A DNA stretch of 64,000 nucleotides. Source: Acinetobacter sp. CFCC 10889. GTDB lineage: Bacteria > Pseudomonadota > Gammaproteobacteria > Pseudomonadales > Moraxellaceae. The stretch lies in NCBI RefSeq assembly GCF_003268395.1, contig NZ_LQXQ01000023.1, positions 1 to 64,000 of the forward strand. The letters are read 5' to 3'. The translations under genes were made by a program, and so were the position numbers. The notes under the pieces are model-generated. The model searched no databases and was not told where the DNA came from. It saw nothing but the letters and a program-made list of their open reading frames with translations. Positions 46,110 through 55,056 of the stretch are shown here, piece after piece (the stretch's first letter is position 1; each line of letters begins with the position of its first letter).

Positions 46110-46137
46110 AAAGCATGCGTATTTACCCATGCTTTTG
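46110..46137 (-). terminator. possible terminator of the dehydrogenase gene
   Basis: AAAGCATG/CATGCTTT with a 10-nt loop; on the minus strand it is followed by TTTATTT. It lies just after the beta-hydroxyacid dehydrogenase gene. Confidence 0.5.
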
Positions 46138-46174
46138 AAATATCTATTATTTAATATGCCGCATCGGGAACATA

Positions 46175-47047
46175 TTATTCTAAAGTGATGTTACTCCACG
46201 ATTCATAAAGTTTTATAGCGGTTGAAAAGTCACTATTGGGTTCAGCCAAAGCATTTGCTGCTTGGATCAGGCTTTGAGTCAAACCAATTACAGGCGCAGA
46301 AAGCTTGGCTTCTCGGACTAAATCAATCGCGATACCAGTGTCTTTGGCTAAAAGCGGTAGAGCGAAAGTCAATGGAAATTCACGATTTAAAATACGTTGT
46401 GGTAAGGCTGTTTCCGTAACGCCACTTTTACCACTTGATGCATTAATACAGGCAAGTGCTTCATTTAAATCAACATCATGTGCCTTAAGGGTGGTAAATC
46501 CTTCGGCAGCAGCACAGAGATGAACAGCCATCATCATATTGTTAATGGCTTTGACAGCAAAGCCAGCCCCCGAACCACCAACCCGTTTGATTAATTTCCC
46601 CATGGCTTGCATGGCAGGAAGCGCTTGTTGAAAAGCGTTTGAGTCACCACCAACCATAAAGGTCAAAGTTGCATTTTCTGCGCCAATCGTTTGCCCACTG
46701 ACAGGGGCATCTAAGAAATGAACCCCTTGTTCAGCTAAACGTAGTGCTTGTGTTTTGGCTGCTTCAGGGACACCACTGGTACAATCGACCCAAATACAGC
46801 CTTTTTTAAGTTGTACTTGTGCCAAAATAGCATCGACTTCTTGACTAGTAGGTAAGCAAGAAAAAATTACATCAGCTTGCACAGCATTTTGTAAATCAAC
46901 AGCTTGCGTACCATATTCAGCTGCATGTTGCTTGGCTTTATCTTGATTTCTATTCCACACATAGACCTCATTAAAATGTTTGGGTAAATGTGCTGCCATA
47001 CGGTAGCCCATTGCGCCTAAGCCAATAAATGCAACTGATTGAGTCAT
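46175..47047 (-). CDS. beta-hydroxyacid dehydrogenase family oxidoreductase
   Basis: A 290-aa NAD(P)-dependent dehydrogenase of the 3-hydroxyisobutyrate/tartronate-semialdehyde family. The Rossmann loop is FIGLGAMGYRMA (residues 7-18), the substrate motif is DAPVSGQTIGAENATLTFMVGG, and the catalytic Lys lies in AVKAINNMMMAVH (about 167-171). It is cytosolic. The exact substrate cannot be told from sequence; the group also includes GLYR-like succinic semialdehyde reductases. It starts 3 bp after the stop of the PhaC-like gene, with a TAAGGACTAA ribosome site, so the two are co-transcribed. Confidence 0.88.
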   Translation of the reverse strand: MTQSVAFIGLGAMGYRMAAHLPKHFNEVYVWNRNQDKAKQHAAEYGTQAVDLQNAVQADVIFSCLPTSQEVDAILAQVQLKKGCIWVDCTSGVPEAAKTQALRLAEQGVHFLDAPVSGQTIGAENATLTFMVGGDSNAFQQALPAMQAMGKLIKRVGGSGAGFAVKAINNMMMAVHLCAAAEGFTTLKAHDVDLNEALACINASSGKSGVTETALPQRILNREFPLTFALPLLAKDTGIAIDLVREAKLSAPVIGLTQSLIQAANALAEPNSDFSTAIKLYESWSNITLE

Positions 47048-47050
47048 TAT

Positions 47051-48173
47051 TTAGTCCTTATATTGTGTTGAACGTTCATCTAACCATTGGGTAAGCATCG
47101 GCCAAAACTCATCTGCACTTTTTTGACTCGACATTAAGCCTAAATGCCCACCAGGAATAAGAGTAAACGTGACATCACGGCTATTTGTCAATTCGCTCAA
47201 AGGCTTAACAGAGGCTGCTGTGACCATTTGATCGTTTTTACCTGCACCAATCAAAAGTGAACAATCAATATTTTTAAGCTCAATAGTTTTGCTTTTTTAA
47301 GCGAATTGCGCCTTTTTTCAGTGGGTTTTGCAACCAAATATTAAACAGCATATCTTGATTGACTCCCCCAGGATAATCAATCATATGGTTTAAAAAATTA
47401 CCTAAAGTTGCATGTTCGTGTAGTAGTTTTTCATCGTCTAGGTTCAGTAAAAGTTGTTTATGACCTTCATACCAACCTTTGGGATCTAAAATTTTAAAAC
47501 CAATCGCATTTAAAATACCAGGTGTATGTAAAATTCTTTTTGGGATCATGCCATGATAAATAGATTGTTGAATTTTATGGTTTTTAGACAGCAGCATATT
47601 TACTCGTTTATAGAGCTTGCCAATACCACCTGATGAATAACTGTCAATTGGACTGCCTAAAACTATTAGATTTTTCACATAATTAGGTTGTTTTAAAGCT
47701 GTATAAAGCAGCACAAAAATGCCCGCCATACTCCAGCCGTGTAGAGAAATTTGTTCACTTTTTGAGTGTGCACGAATTTGATCAATACAGTATGGAATTG
47801 CTTCATCAATAAAATTTAAAAAATTGAGATAACGATGTTTATAACTGAGTTTGCCCCAATCCAATAAATAAACATCAAAACCTTGTTCAGTGAAATATTT
47901 AATCAAAGAACGATAAGGATAAAGATCGTAAATCGACATATTGATCGCCAAAGGTGCAACGAATACCAAAGGTTCTAGGTATTTCCGTTCAGTTGCAGCA
48001 TAAAAGCGGATTTTAGCCTGATTGTAGTGACCAATAATTTCATAAGGCGTAGTTTGTGATAAAACCAATGATTTACCATTGAAAATACGTCTAGATAAAT
48101 TTTTAATTTTGCTCGAACGGACTTGAGGATGACTCGTTAATTGTTCCATAAGGCGTTTTAGTCCAAAAATCAT
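47051..48173 (-). pseudogene. PhaC-like alpha/beta hydrolase, interrupted by a 1-base frameshift
   Basis: A protein of the poly(3-hydroxyalkanoate) synthase type (class III PhaC-like) within the alpha/beta-hydrolase fold. The main part (48173 to about 47290) has PLAINMSIYDLYPYRSLI and the nucleophile box HGWSMAG, where true PHA synthases have Cys (G-x-C-x-G), so a hydrolase role is more likely. The frame breaks after RLKKQ; the last 80 or so residues (IELKNIDCSLLIGAGKNDQMV with the triad Asp, and PGGHLGLM with the His) follow in another frame to 47051. Removing one A (plus-strand T-run 47287-47290) rejoins them as RLKKQTIELK, giving 373 aa. Confidence 0.85.
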
Positions 48174-48287
48174 AAAAGTTTGATCGAAGTCTAAGCGATA
48201 ATTTCACATTATACCTTGACCTTAAATACACTAGACGCTCAAAATGTTAGCAATACTTTACAAAGGCAGTGGATCACTGAATTTAAC

Positions 48288-49475
48288 ATGAGCCAACAAG
48301 ACGACATAGAATACCAACTTGATACATTAGCGATTCGTACAGGTCATAATCGTAGTTTTGAGGGTGAGCATAGTGAACCAATTTTTCTCACATCTTCTTT
48401 TGTGTGTGAAAATGCGGCTGATGCTGCGGCTAAATTTTCTGGACAGATCGAAGGCAATACCTATTCTCGTTATACCAATCCAACCGTACAAACTTTTGAA
48501 AAGCGTTTGGCAGTCTTAGATGGTGCAGAACGTGCGGTTGCAACAAGTTCAGGTATGGCTGCGGTACATGCGGTATGTATGGCATATCTTAAAGCAGGTG
48601 ATCATGTCATCTGTTCACGTGCTGTGTTTGGTTCAATTATTTCCTTATTTGAAAAATATGTTGTTAAATTTGCGGTAGATGTCACATTTGTTGACTTAGA
48701 AGATTTAGATGGTTGGAAACAGGCAGTTCGTCCAAATACACGCCTATTGTTTATTGAAACACCATCAAATCCATTGGCTCAAGTAGGGGATATGCAAGCA
48801 ATTGCTGATATTGCGCATGAACATGGTGCTTTATTTGCAGTGGACAATACTTTCTGTACACCCGTATTGCAACAACCGATTAAATTTGGTGCAGACTTAA
48901 TTATCTATTCATCAACAAAATATATTGATGGACAAGGTCGTGCGTTAGGTGGTGCTGTTGTTGGGAAAGACAAACTTGTTGAAGAAATTAATGGTGTGAT
49001 TCGCACATTAGGTAATTCAATGAGTCCATTTAATGCATGGATCTTCTTAAAAGGTTTGGAAACACTTAGCTTGCGCATGAAAGCACATTGCGAAAGTGCA
49101 CAAAAACTTGCTGAATGGCTGGATGCACATCCAAAAGTTGAAAAAGTATATTATGCAGGTCTACCAAGCCATGCAGGTCATGATTTGGCGAAAAAACAAC
49201 AATCAGGCTTTGGTGGTGTTGTTTCGTTTGTAGTGAAAGGTGAGCGACAAGGTGCATGGACAGTCATTGATCATACTCGTTTCTTGTCCATTACCAGCAA
49301 TTTAGGTGATGTAAAGTCAACAATTACCCATCCTGCAACGACATCACATGGCAGAATGTCAGCTGAGGCAAAACAAGCAGCAGGCATTGTAGAAGGTTTA
49401 ATTCGTGTGTCTGTAGGCTTAGAAAACATTGATGATATTATCGGTGACCTTTCTCGTGGCTTAGATTTAATTTAG
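48288..49475 (+). CDS. metZ: O-succinylhomoserine sulfhydrylase
   Basis: MetZ, a PLP enzyme of the Cys/Met metabolism group that makes homocysteine from O-succinylhomoserine and sulfide. Motifs are YSRYTNPTVQTFEKRLAVL, the aromatic-Asp segment AVDNTFCTPVL, the PLP Lys in IIYSSTKYIDGQGR (about residue 210) and the C-terminal LIRVSVGLENIDDII. The Met at 48288 (MSQQDD) is chosen because it gives the usual length (395 aa) and N-terminal layout (YQLDTLAIRTG); a longer reading from 48216 adds 24 unlikely residues. No riboswitch is visible upstream. Confidence 0.9.
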   Translation: MSQQDDIEYQLDTLAIRTGHNRSFEGEHSEPIFLTSSFVCENAADAAAKFSGQIEGNTYSRYTNPTVQTFEKRLAVLDGAERAVATSSGMAAVHAVCMAYLKAGDHVICSRAVFGSIISLFEKYVVKFAVDVTFVDLEDLDGWKQAVRPNTRLLFIETPSNPLAQVGDMQAIADIAHEHGALFAVDNTFCTPVLQQPIKFGADLIIYSSTKYIDGQGRALGGAVVGKDKLVEEINGVIRTLGNSMSPFNAWIFLKGLETLSLRMKAHCESAQKLAEWLDAHPKVEKVYYAGLPSHAGHDLAKKQQSGFGGVVSFVVKGERQGAWTVIDHTRFLSITSNLGDVKSTITHPATTSHGRMSAEAKQAAGIVEGLIRVSVGLENIDDIIGDLSRGLDLI

Positions 49476-49498
49476 AATCTGCTGGAATGAAATAAATG

Positions 49499-49528
49499 CT
49501 CAAGTCTAAAAGCGAGTTTAGACTTGAG
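49499..49528. other. perfect 12-bp hairpin between metZ and ybaB
   Basis: CTCAAGTCTAAA/TTTAGACTTGAG with loop AGCGAG. It lacks a T-run, so it is not a typical intrinsic terminator. It may be an mRNA processing or protection structure between metZ and the ybaB-recR pair. Confidence 0.6.
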
Positions 49529-49566
49529 CGATGAAAATTTAAACCACTTTATGTTCGGAGAATTTT

Positions 49567-49896
49567 ATGAACATTAATATGCTCATGCAGCAAGCTCAAC
49601 GCATGCAAAAAGATATGGAAAATAATGTCAAAAAGGCAAAAGAAGAACTTGCTCAAACTGAGGTTCATGCCGAAGCAGGTGGTGGTTTGGTTAAAGTTAC
49701 AATGACTTGCCGTAATGTTGTTAAACGCATCGAAATTAGTCCTGACTTGTTACAAGACGATGCAGACATGATCGAAGACTTAATCGCTGCGGCAATGAAT
49801 GATGCTGCACGACAAGCAGAAGTTGTATCTGAAGCGAAAATGAAAGAAGCAAATGCAGGCATGGGTTTACCACCAGGTCTTGCAGGCATGTTCTAA
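49567..49896 (+). CDS. YbaB/EbfC-family nucleoid-associated protein
   Basis: A 109-aa DNA-binding protein of the YbaB/EbfC family. The N-terminal coiled helix ([21 protein letters not shown]) and the conserved beta/helix part ([21 protein letters not shown]) fit the tweezer-like dimer, and the tail ends [11 protein letters not shown]. It is normally found right before recR, as here (11 bp gap), and the two are expected to be co-transcribed. TTCGGAGAATTTT before the ATG is a strong ribosome site. The role is nucleoid organisation and gene control. Confidence 0.93.
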   Translation: MNINMLMQQAQRMQKDMENNVKKAKEELAQTEVHAEAGGGLVKVTMTCRNVVKRIEISPDLLQDDADMIEDLIAAAMNDAARQAEVVSEAKMKEANAGMGLPPGLAGMF

Positions 49897-49907
49897 GGGT
49901 TGCTTAG

Positions 49908-50504
49908 GTGTTTAGCAACCGTTTTGATCAATTGGTACAAGCATTAAGAATATTGCCAAGTGTTGGGCCGAAGTCGGCGCAGCGCATGGCATTGCATTTG
50001 ATTATGAAAAACAAAGAAGGTGCTGTAGCTTTAGCATCTGCTTTAAACGAAGCGACTTCTTATATTCATGAATGTTGCATTTGTCATTCTTTAACTGAAA
50101 ATGAAGTGTGTGATATTTGCCAGTCTACAGAACGTAATGACCAAATCCTCTGTGTGGTTGAGTCACCTGCTGATGTGATGGCGATTGAACAAAGTGGTAG
50201 TTTTAAAGGGAAATATCATGTTCTCGGAGGGCATTTGTCACCTTTGGATGGGATTGGACCTGAAGAAATCGGCATTCCTTATTTGGTGCAAAGACTGTCA
50301 AATGGGCAAGTCCAAGAAGTGATTTTGGCAACCAATGCAACAGTGGAAGGTCAAGCAACAGCACACTATTTGGTGGAAGCAACCAAGCACTTGGGGATAC
50401 AAGTGACCCGTATTGCGCAAGGTGTGCCACAAGGGGGCGAGCTTGAATATGTCGATAGCCATACCTTAAGTCAAGCTGTGCATAATCGGATGCAGATGAA
50501 ATAA
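49908..50504 (+). CDS. recR: recombination mediator protein RecR
   Basis: RecR, 198 aa, acts with RecF and RecO to load RecA at gaps. The N-terminal helix-hairpin-helix (LPSVGPKSAQRMALHLI) is followed by the four-Cys zinc finger (CCICHSLTENEVCDIC, about residues 55-72) and the Toprim domain (ILCVVESPADVMAIE to GVPQGGELEYVDSHTL). The length is normal. A terminator with a T-run lies just after the stop. dnaX, the usual upstream neighbour of ybaB-recR, is not present; metZ is there instead. Confidence 0.96.
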   Translation: MFSNRFDQLVQALRILPSVGPKSAQRMALHLIMKNKEGAVALASALNEATSYIHECCICHSLTENEVCDICQSTERNDQILCVVESPADVMAIEQSGSFKGKYHVLGGHLSPLDGIGPEEIGIPYLVQRLSNGQVQEVILATNATVEGQATAHYLVEATKHLGIQVTRIAQGVPQGGELEYVDSHTLSQAVHNRMQMK

Positions 50505-50526
50505 GCACATTAGTGCTTATTTTTTT
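50500..50526 (+). terminator. rho-independent terminator after recR
   Basis: AATAAGCAC/GTGCTTATT with loop ATTA, directly followed by a T-run. It begins at the recR stop. Confidence 0.9.
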
Positions 50527-50917
50527 GTCTAAATTTTTATCAAAGAACCTGAATTATTGATGAAATGTCTCAAAATATGGAAAAGTAAAGAGAATAAGAG
50601 ACAAAGTTTTCCATAAATTTATTGTTTGAATATAAATATTTACAATTGCTATGCAGAATTTTACTCAAAAAAAGTAATTTTATGCCACGATGCACATAGA
50701 TCATCATTGTGATTGTTTTCAAGTAATATTCAGATATAAATGGATTTATATAGGGATTAAGTGTTAAAAACTATTTTTAAAATAGATTTGTTATATAGAT
50801 ATTGCTGAAAAATATAGCTTTTGTTGTAAATTACTTTAAAAATATTATATTTATATTTTATATATTAAGGTAAAATCAACATTTCATTTAAATGTAACAT
50901 TTTGACGCAAAACAGGC
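50527..50917. other. AT-rich intergenic region upstream of rnd
   Basis: This 391-bp spacer has no supported gene. It is AT-rich, with many TATATTT-like stretches near 50840-50870 that could hold the rnd promoter. I see no repeat, operator or RNA gene. Confidence 0.4.
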
Positions 50918-52060
50918 ATGTTTCAATTTATTAATCAGCAAAAACAACTCGACCACGTGATCCAATTGATGCGTCAGAGTTCTATTTATGGTCTAGATAC
51001 TGAATTTATCAAAGTCGATACATTATGGCCAAAACTTGGCGTGTTCCAAATTAATGTCTGTGATCAAGTATTTTTACTTGATGGAACAACTTTAGATTTA
51101 TCAGAATTTTGGGCATCTATTTATCAGGCAGAGCAAAATGTATTTCACGCATGTAGTGAAGACATTGACTTGATTTATCATTATTCACAAAAAAAATGTT
51201 TAGAAAATGTTTTTGATACCCAAGTTGCCATGTCTTTTTTAGGACATGGTTTACAAGTGAGTTATCAATCTGCATTAAAAACAGTCTTAGATATTGAGAT
51301 TGATAAAGATCAAACTCGCTCAGACTGGTTGGCTCGACCTTTAACGTGTAAGCAAATGGATTATGCAGCAAATGATGTTTTATATATCATGCAGTTGGCA
51401 AATGATTTGAAACAACAATTGCATCATAAAAATCTTTATACGTGCGTGGTAGAAGATTGTAATAATCTAACCTATGACATTGCGCAGGAAACGCCAAAAG
51501 ATAAGTTATACAGTGATATTGGTAACTATCGTCATTCACGTAAACAATTGATGCAATTGCAACAATTGTGTTTGTGGCGTGAAGAGCTTGCTAAAGCATT
51601 AAATCAACCACGTAGTTTTATTTTAAAAAATACAACGATGCATGATTTGCTCGAAAAAAATCCAAAAAATAACTTCCAATTGTCACAAAGCAAAGATATT
51701 CGTCCAAATATTGTGCGTGAGCATGGGAAAACAATTTTAGATTTGTTGAAATTTCTTCCTGATATGGATGAATGGCCATTGCGTATTGCACGCCCAATTA
51801 AGCATTCTTCACAGGAGGTTGCTCAGACAGTGGAGGATTTGATTTTAGATGTTGCGACTGAAATGCAAATTCCGAAAGAAGTTCTTATGCGTAAAAAATG
51901 GATGAATGCATTATATCAACATGTAGTTTTTCAGCGTGATGAACAGGATTTACCTCGCTATTTGCTGGGTTGGCGTTATGAATTATTAACACAACCGCTC
52001 ATTAAAATACTGGTGAATGACAAACGCTATCTTTCTACGCAAATGGAAGTTTTTCCTTAA
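50918..52060 (+). CDS. rnd: ribonuclease D
   Basis: RNase D, a 3'-5' exoribonuclease for tRNA and small RNA maturation, 380 aa. The DEDD catalytic residues are visible: Asp and Glu in YGLDTEFIKV (about residues 28-30), Asp in HACSEDIDLIYHY, and the last in DYAANDVLYI (D-Y-x3-D form). HRDC-like helical domains follow in the C-terminal half. No other RNA-processing gene is adjacent. The spacer to ycgL is about 145 bp. Confidence 0.93.
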   Translation: MFQFINQQKQLDHVIQLMRQSSIYGLDTEFIKVDTLWPKLGVFQINVCDQVFLLDGTTLDLSEFWASIYQAEQNVFHACSEDIDLIYHYSQKKCLENVFDTQVAMSFLGHGLQVSYQSALKTVLDIEIDKDQTRSDWLARPLTCKQMDYAANDVLYIMQLANDLKQQLHHKNLYTCVVEDCNNLTYDIAQETPKDKLYSDIGNYRHSRKQLMQLQQLCLWREELAKALNQPRSFILKNTTMHDLLEKNPKNNFQLSQSKDIRPNIVREHGKTILDLLKFLPDMDEWPLRIARPIKHSSQEVAQTVEDLILDVATEMQIPKEVLMRKKWMNALYQHVVFQRDEQDLPRYLLGWRYELLTQPLIKILVNDKRYLSTQMEVFP

Positions 52061-52205
52061 GTGTATCTGGATTGAGTCAAAATGAATTGGTTAAAGAATT
52101 TACAAACAGCATAAAATAACGACTGATGCGTTAACAAACGCTAATGTATCCGTTGTTTTTTTCATGTATGCTGTTGTTTGAGTTTTAGTTACGCTGTTGA
52201 ATAAA

Positions 52206-52511
52206 ATGCATTGTGATATTTATAAGTCGAGCAAAAAAGATGAAATGTATCTTTATGTGGCTCGTCCAAATCATCCAAATGAAGCTGAAAATGCGGATCC
52301 ACTTGAGATTTTAGCTGAACCATTGCGTGTTGCATTTGGTCGTGCAACGTATGTGATGCATTTGGAGTTAAATGAATCGCGTAAATTGGCACGTGTGAAT
52401 GTGTTACATGTGTTGGATTCATTACAAACCAAGGGCTTCTTTCTTCAAATGCCGCCTGAAGGGTTAATTAATCCAAATGCGGTTGAACCAGAGGGATTAC
52501 GCGGTGCTTGA
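52206..52511 (+). CDS. YcgL domain-containing protein
   Basis: A small (101-aa) YcgL-family protein of unknown molecular role, common in gammaproteobacteria. It starts [18 protein letters not shown] and has the typical strands ([17 protein letters not shown]) and the C-terminal [13 protein letters not shown] start at the ATG 52206; a TTG at 52197 would add three residues. In many relatives the gene follows rnd, as here (145 bp gap). Its last bases overlap the GTG start of the membrane-protein gene by 8 bp. Confidence 0.93.
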   Translation: MHCDIYKSSKKDEMYLYVARPNHPNEAENADPLEILAEPLRVAFGRATYVMHLELNESRKLARVNVLHVLDSLQTKGFFLQMPPEGLINPNAVEPEGLRGA

Positions 52512-52920
52512 ACAGTTATCAGGAATATGGGCAAATTTCCTCAACCTATTTGATTCTATACCAGAAGATAATATTGCGATCACTGTCTATATTCTTGGGA
52601 CACTGATTATTTTAAGGTGTTGGTATTCGATCGCAAAACGTCTACCTTCACCATTAGGTGGGATTACATGGATTATTGTATTTGCAGTTATTGCAACCCC
52701 AACTATTTCAGAAGGACCTAATTCTGCGATTGCTCCAGCATTTTTTGGATTACTTTTTGGTGTACTCACTAAAGACTCTCCATTAATTTGGTCAAATGCA
52801 GCACTGATTACTTTTGTAATTGGTATTGGCTTAGTGCTCGGCTTTTTTTGGTCGAAATACAAAGCAAATAAAAATTCAATGCAAAAAACAGCGGCAACGA
52901 AAAATACGTCACCACTTTAA
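52504..52920 (+). CDS. small membrane protein of unknown function
   Basis: About 138 aa with three or four predicted membrane helices ([44 protein letters not shown] and [14 protein letters not shown]) and a polar C-terminal tail. I do not recognise a named family. The GTG at 52504 is preferred as start, since AGAGGG lies 8 nt before it; the earlier in-frame ATG (52477) would overlap ycgL further. It overlaps the ycgL stop by 8 bp and precedes the MoxR gene by 20 bp, so it belongs to the same transcript. Confidence 0.75.
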   Translation: MLEQLSGIWANFLNLFDSIPEDNIAITVYILGTLIILRCWYSIAKRLPSPLGGITWIIVFAVIATPTISEGPNSAIAPAFFGLLFGVLTKDSPLIWSNAALITFVIGIGLVLGFFWSKYKANKNSMQKTAATKNTSPL

Positions 52921-52940
52921 ATAAAAAATAAAGGTTAATT

Positions 52941-53792
52941 ATGTCTGTGGAAGTGCAACAATTTACAGGGACAGCGCAATATATTGCGACTGATAGTTTG
53001 AAACTTGCAGTAAAAGCAGCACGAGCATTGCAAAAGCCGCTTTTGGTTAAAGGTGAGCCTGGTACAGGAAAAACCTTGTTGGCTGAGCAAGTTGCTGAAA
53101 GTTTAGGTTTAAAATTAATCACTTGGCATATCAAATCAACAACCAAAGCACAGCAAGGTTTGTATGAATATGATGCTGTATCGCGTTTACGTGATAGTCA
53201 GCTCGGTGATGATCGTGTTTATGATATTAAAAACTATATTAAACCAGGTAAATTGTGGGAAGCATTTACCAGTGAAGAACGCTGTGTTTTATTGATTGAT
53301 GAAATTGATAAAGCTGATATTGAATTTCCAAATGATTTGTTGCATGAACTTGATAAAATGTCATTCTTTGTTTATGAAACAGGTGAAACAATTACAGCAA
53401 CTCAACGCCCGATTGTAATCATTACTTCAAATAATGAAAAAGAATTGCCAGATGCATTTTTGCGCCGCTGTTTCTTTCATTATATTGAGTTTCCTGATGA
53501 AGCAACCATGCGTGAAATTATTGCGGTACATTTCCCAAAAATTTCATCGACTTTGGTCTCTGAAGCTTTACAAGTATTCTTTAAATTACGTCAAGTACCT
53601 GGCTTAAAAAAACCACCTTCAACCTCTGAATTGATTGATTGGTTGAGTTTGCTTATGGCAGATGATATGCCTGAAGATATTTTACGCAATCATGATAAGT
53701 CAAAAGCGATTCCACCTTTATATGGTGCCTTAATTAAAAACGAACAAGATGTGCAATTGCTTGAACGTTTAGCCTTTATGTCACGTCGTTAA
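52941..53792 (+). CDS. MoxR-family AAA+ ATPase
   Basis: A 283-aa AAA+ chaperone-like ATPase. Walker A GEPGTGKT (about residues 37-44), Walker B LLIDEIDKADIEFPN, sensor 1 region VIITSNNEKELPDAFLRRC with the arginine finger, and the sensor 2 helix KPPSTSELIDWLSLL are all present. MoxR ATPases work with a VWA-domain partner in assembly or activation of protein complexes; such a partner is encoded 15 bp downstream. The target complex is unknown. A GGTTAATT ribosome site precedes the ATG. Confidence 0.93.
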   Translation: MSVEVQQFTGTAQYIATDSLKLAVKAARALQKPLLVKGEPGTGKTLLAEQVAESLGLKLITWHIKSTTKAQQGLYEYDAVSRLRDSQLGDDRVYDIKNYIKPGKLWEAFTSEERCVLLIDEIDKADIEFPNDLLHELDKMSFFVYETGETITATQRPIVIITSNNEKELPDAFLRRCFFHYIEFPDEATMREIIAVHFPKISSTLVSEALQVFFKLRQVPGLKKPPSTSELIDWLSLLMADDMPEDILRNHDKSKAIPPLYGALIKNEQDVQLLERLAFMSRR

Positions 53793-53807
53793 TAGGGGGA
53801 TCGCCAG

Positions 53808-54995
53808 ATGTTTGTGCGATTATTTTATACCCTGAGAAAATATGGTATACCTGTTTCAACTCGTGAATTGATTGATTTAAATCAAGCAGTTGCAGCAGGT
53901 CTGGTATTTGCTAGTCAAGATGATTTTTATCAACTCGTTAAAACGGTTATGGTCAAAGATGAAAGATTCTTTGATAAATTTGATCGTGCGATGAAAGATT
54001 ATTTTGAGGGAATTCAGACCTTTGATATTGATGATCTACTCAATAAAGTTCAAAACTTACCAAAAGATTGGTTTGATTTAGAGCTACTCGAAAAGCATTT
54101 AACACCTGAGCAACGTGCTGAATTGATGAAAGCGGGTTCGCTTGAAGAATTGATGAAAATGTTGGAAGAGCGTTTACGTGAACAACATAAAAAACATCAG
54201 GGTGGAAACCGCATGGTCGGGACGGGAGGGACTTCACCTTTTGGTGCATTTGGTGATCATCCAGAAGGTGTGCGGATCGGTGGTCCAAGTCGTAAAAATT
54301 CAGCAGTCAAAGTTTGGGAACAGCGTAAATATCAAAATCTTGATGATGAACAGATTTTAGGTACTCGACAAATGCAAATGGCTTTACGTCGTTTGCGTAA
54401 ATTCGCCCGTCAAGGTGCTGCTGAAGAGTTAGATATTAACAGTACTATTTATGAAACGGCAAAGCAGGGCATATTGGATGTACAAATGGTGCCTGAACGT
54501 CGTAATCGCATTAAAGTTTTAATGTTGTTTGATGTTGGTGGGTCAATGGATTCTCATATCGCACAGTGTGAAAAATTATTTAGTGCTGCTAAAACTGAAT
54601 TTAAAACACTCGAATATTTTTATTTCCATAACTGCTTGTATGATTATGTATGGAAAGATAATTTTCGCCGTTCATCAACCAAAATGAATACATGGGATTT
54701 ATTGAATACCTATGGTAAGGATTACCGTGTGATTGTCGTTGGTGATGCGAGTATGGCACCGTATGAGTTAAAGTCTGTCGGTGGCTCAGTGGAATATATG
54801 AATGATGAAGCTGGTGATGTGTGGTTACGCCGTTTACGCAATCATTTTGAAAAAACAGCGTGGCTTAATCCAGAACAAGAAAATTATTGGCACTATACAC
54901 AAACAATTGGTTGGATTAAGCAAATCTTTGATGATCACATGTATCCGATGACCTTAAAAGGTATCGAGGATTTGACTAAATATCTATCTCGTTAG
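53808..54995 (+). CDS. VWA (CoxE-like) domain protein, MoxR partner
   Basis: A 395-aa soluble protein with a C-terminal von Willebrand A domain. The MIDAS site reads LMLFDVGGSMDSH (about residues 240-252), where the usual D-x-S-x-S has a Gly in the second position; Thr and Asp parts lie later (VIVVGDASMAPYE). The N-terminal half is a helical CoxE-like region. Together with the MoxR ATPase 15 bp upstream it forms a MoxR/VWA pair. AGGGGGATCGCCAG before the ATG is a good ribosome site. No client gene is obvious nearby. Confidence 0.9.
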   Translation: MFVRLFYTLRKYGIPVSTRELIDLNQAVAAGLVFASQDDFYQLVKTVMVKDERFFDKFDRAMKDYFEGIQTFDIDDLLNKVQNLPKDWFDLELLEKHLTPEQRAELMKAGSLEELMKMLEERLREQHKKHQGGNRMVGTGGTSPFGAFGDHPEGVRIGGPSRKNSAVKVWEQRKYQNLDDEQILGTRQMQMALRRLRKFARQGAAEELDINSTIYETAKQGILDVQMVPERRNRIKVLMLFDVGGSMDSHIAQCEKLFSAAKTEFKTLEYFYFHNCLYDYVWKDNFRRSSTKMNTWDLLNTYGKDYRVIVVGDASMAPYELKSVGGSVEYMNDEAGDVWLRRLRNHFEKTAWLNPEQENYWHYTQTIGWIKQIFDDHMYPMTLKGIEDLTKYLSR

Positions 54996-55056
54996 CCTTG
55001 AAAAATATTTATAATTTCAGATTAAATTGAAATATGTTGATGATCCGAGGAATGAA

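Noticed and set aside
47051-47254. Separate small gene after the PhaC-like gene
   Set aside because: It encodes the C-terminal Asp/His part of the same hydrolase, split by a one-base insertion.
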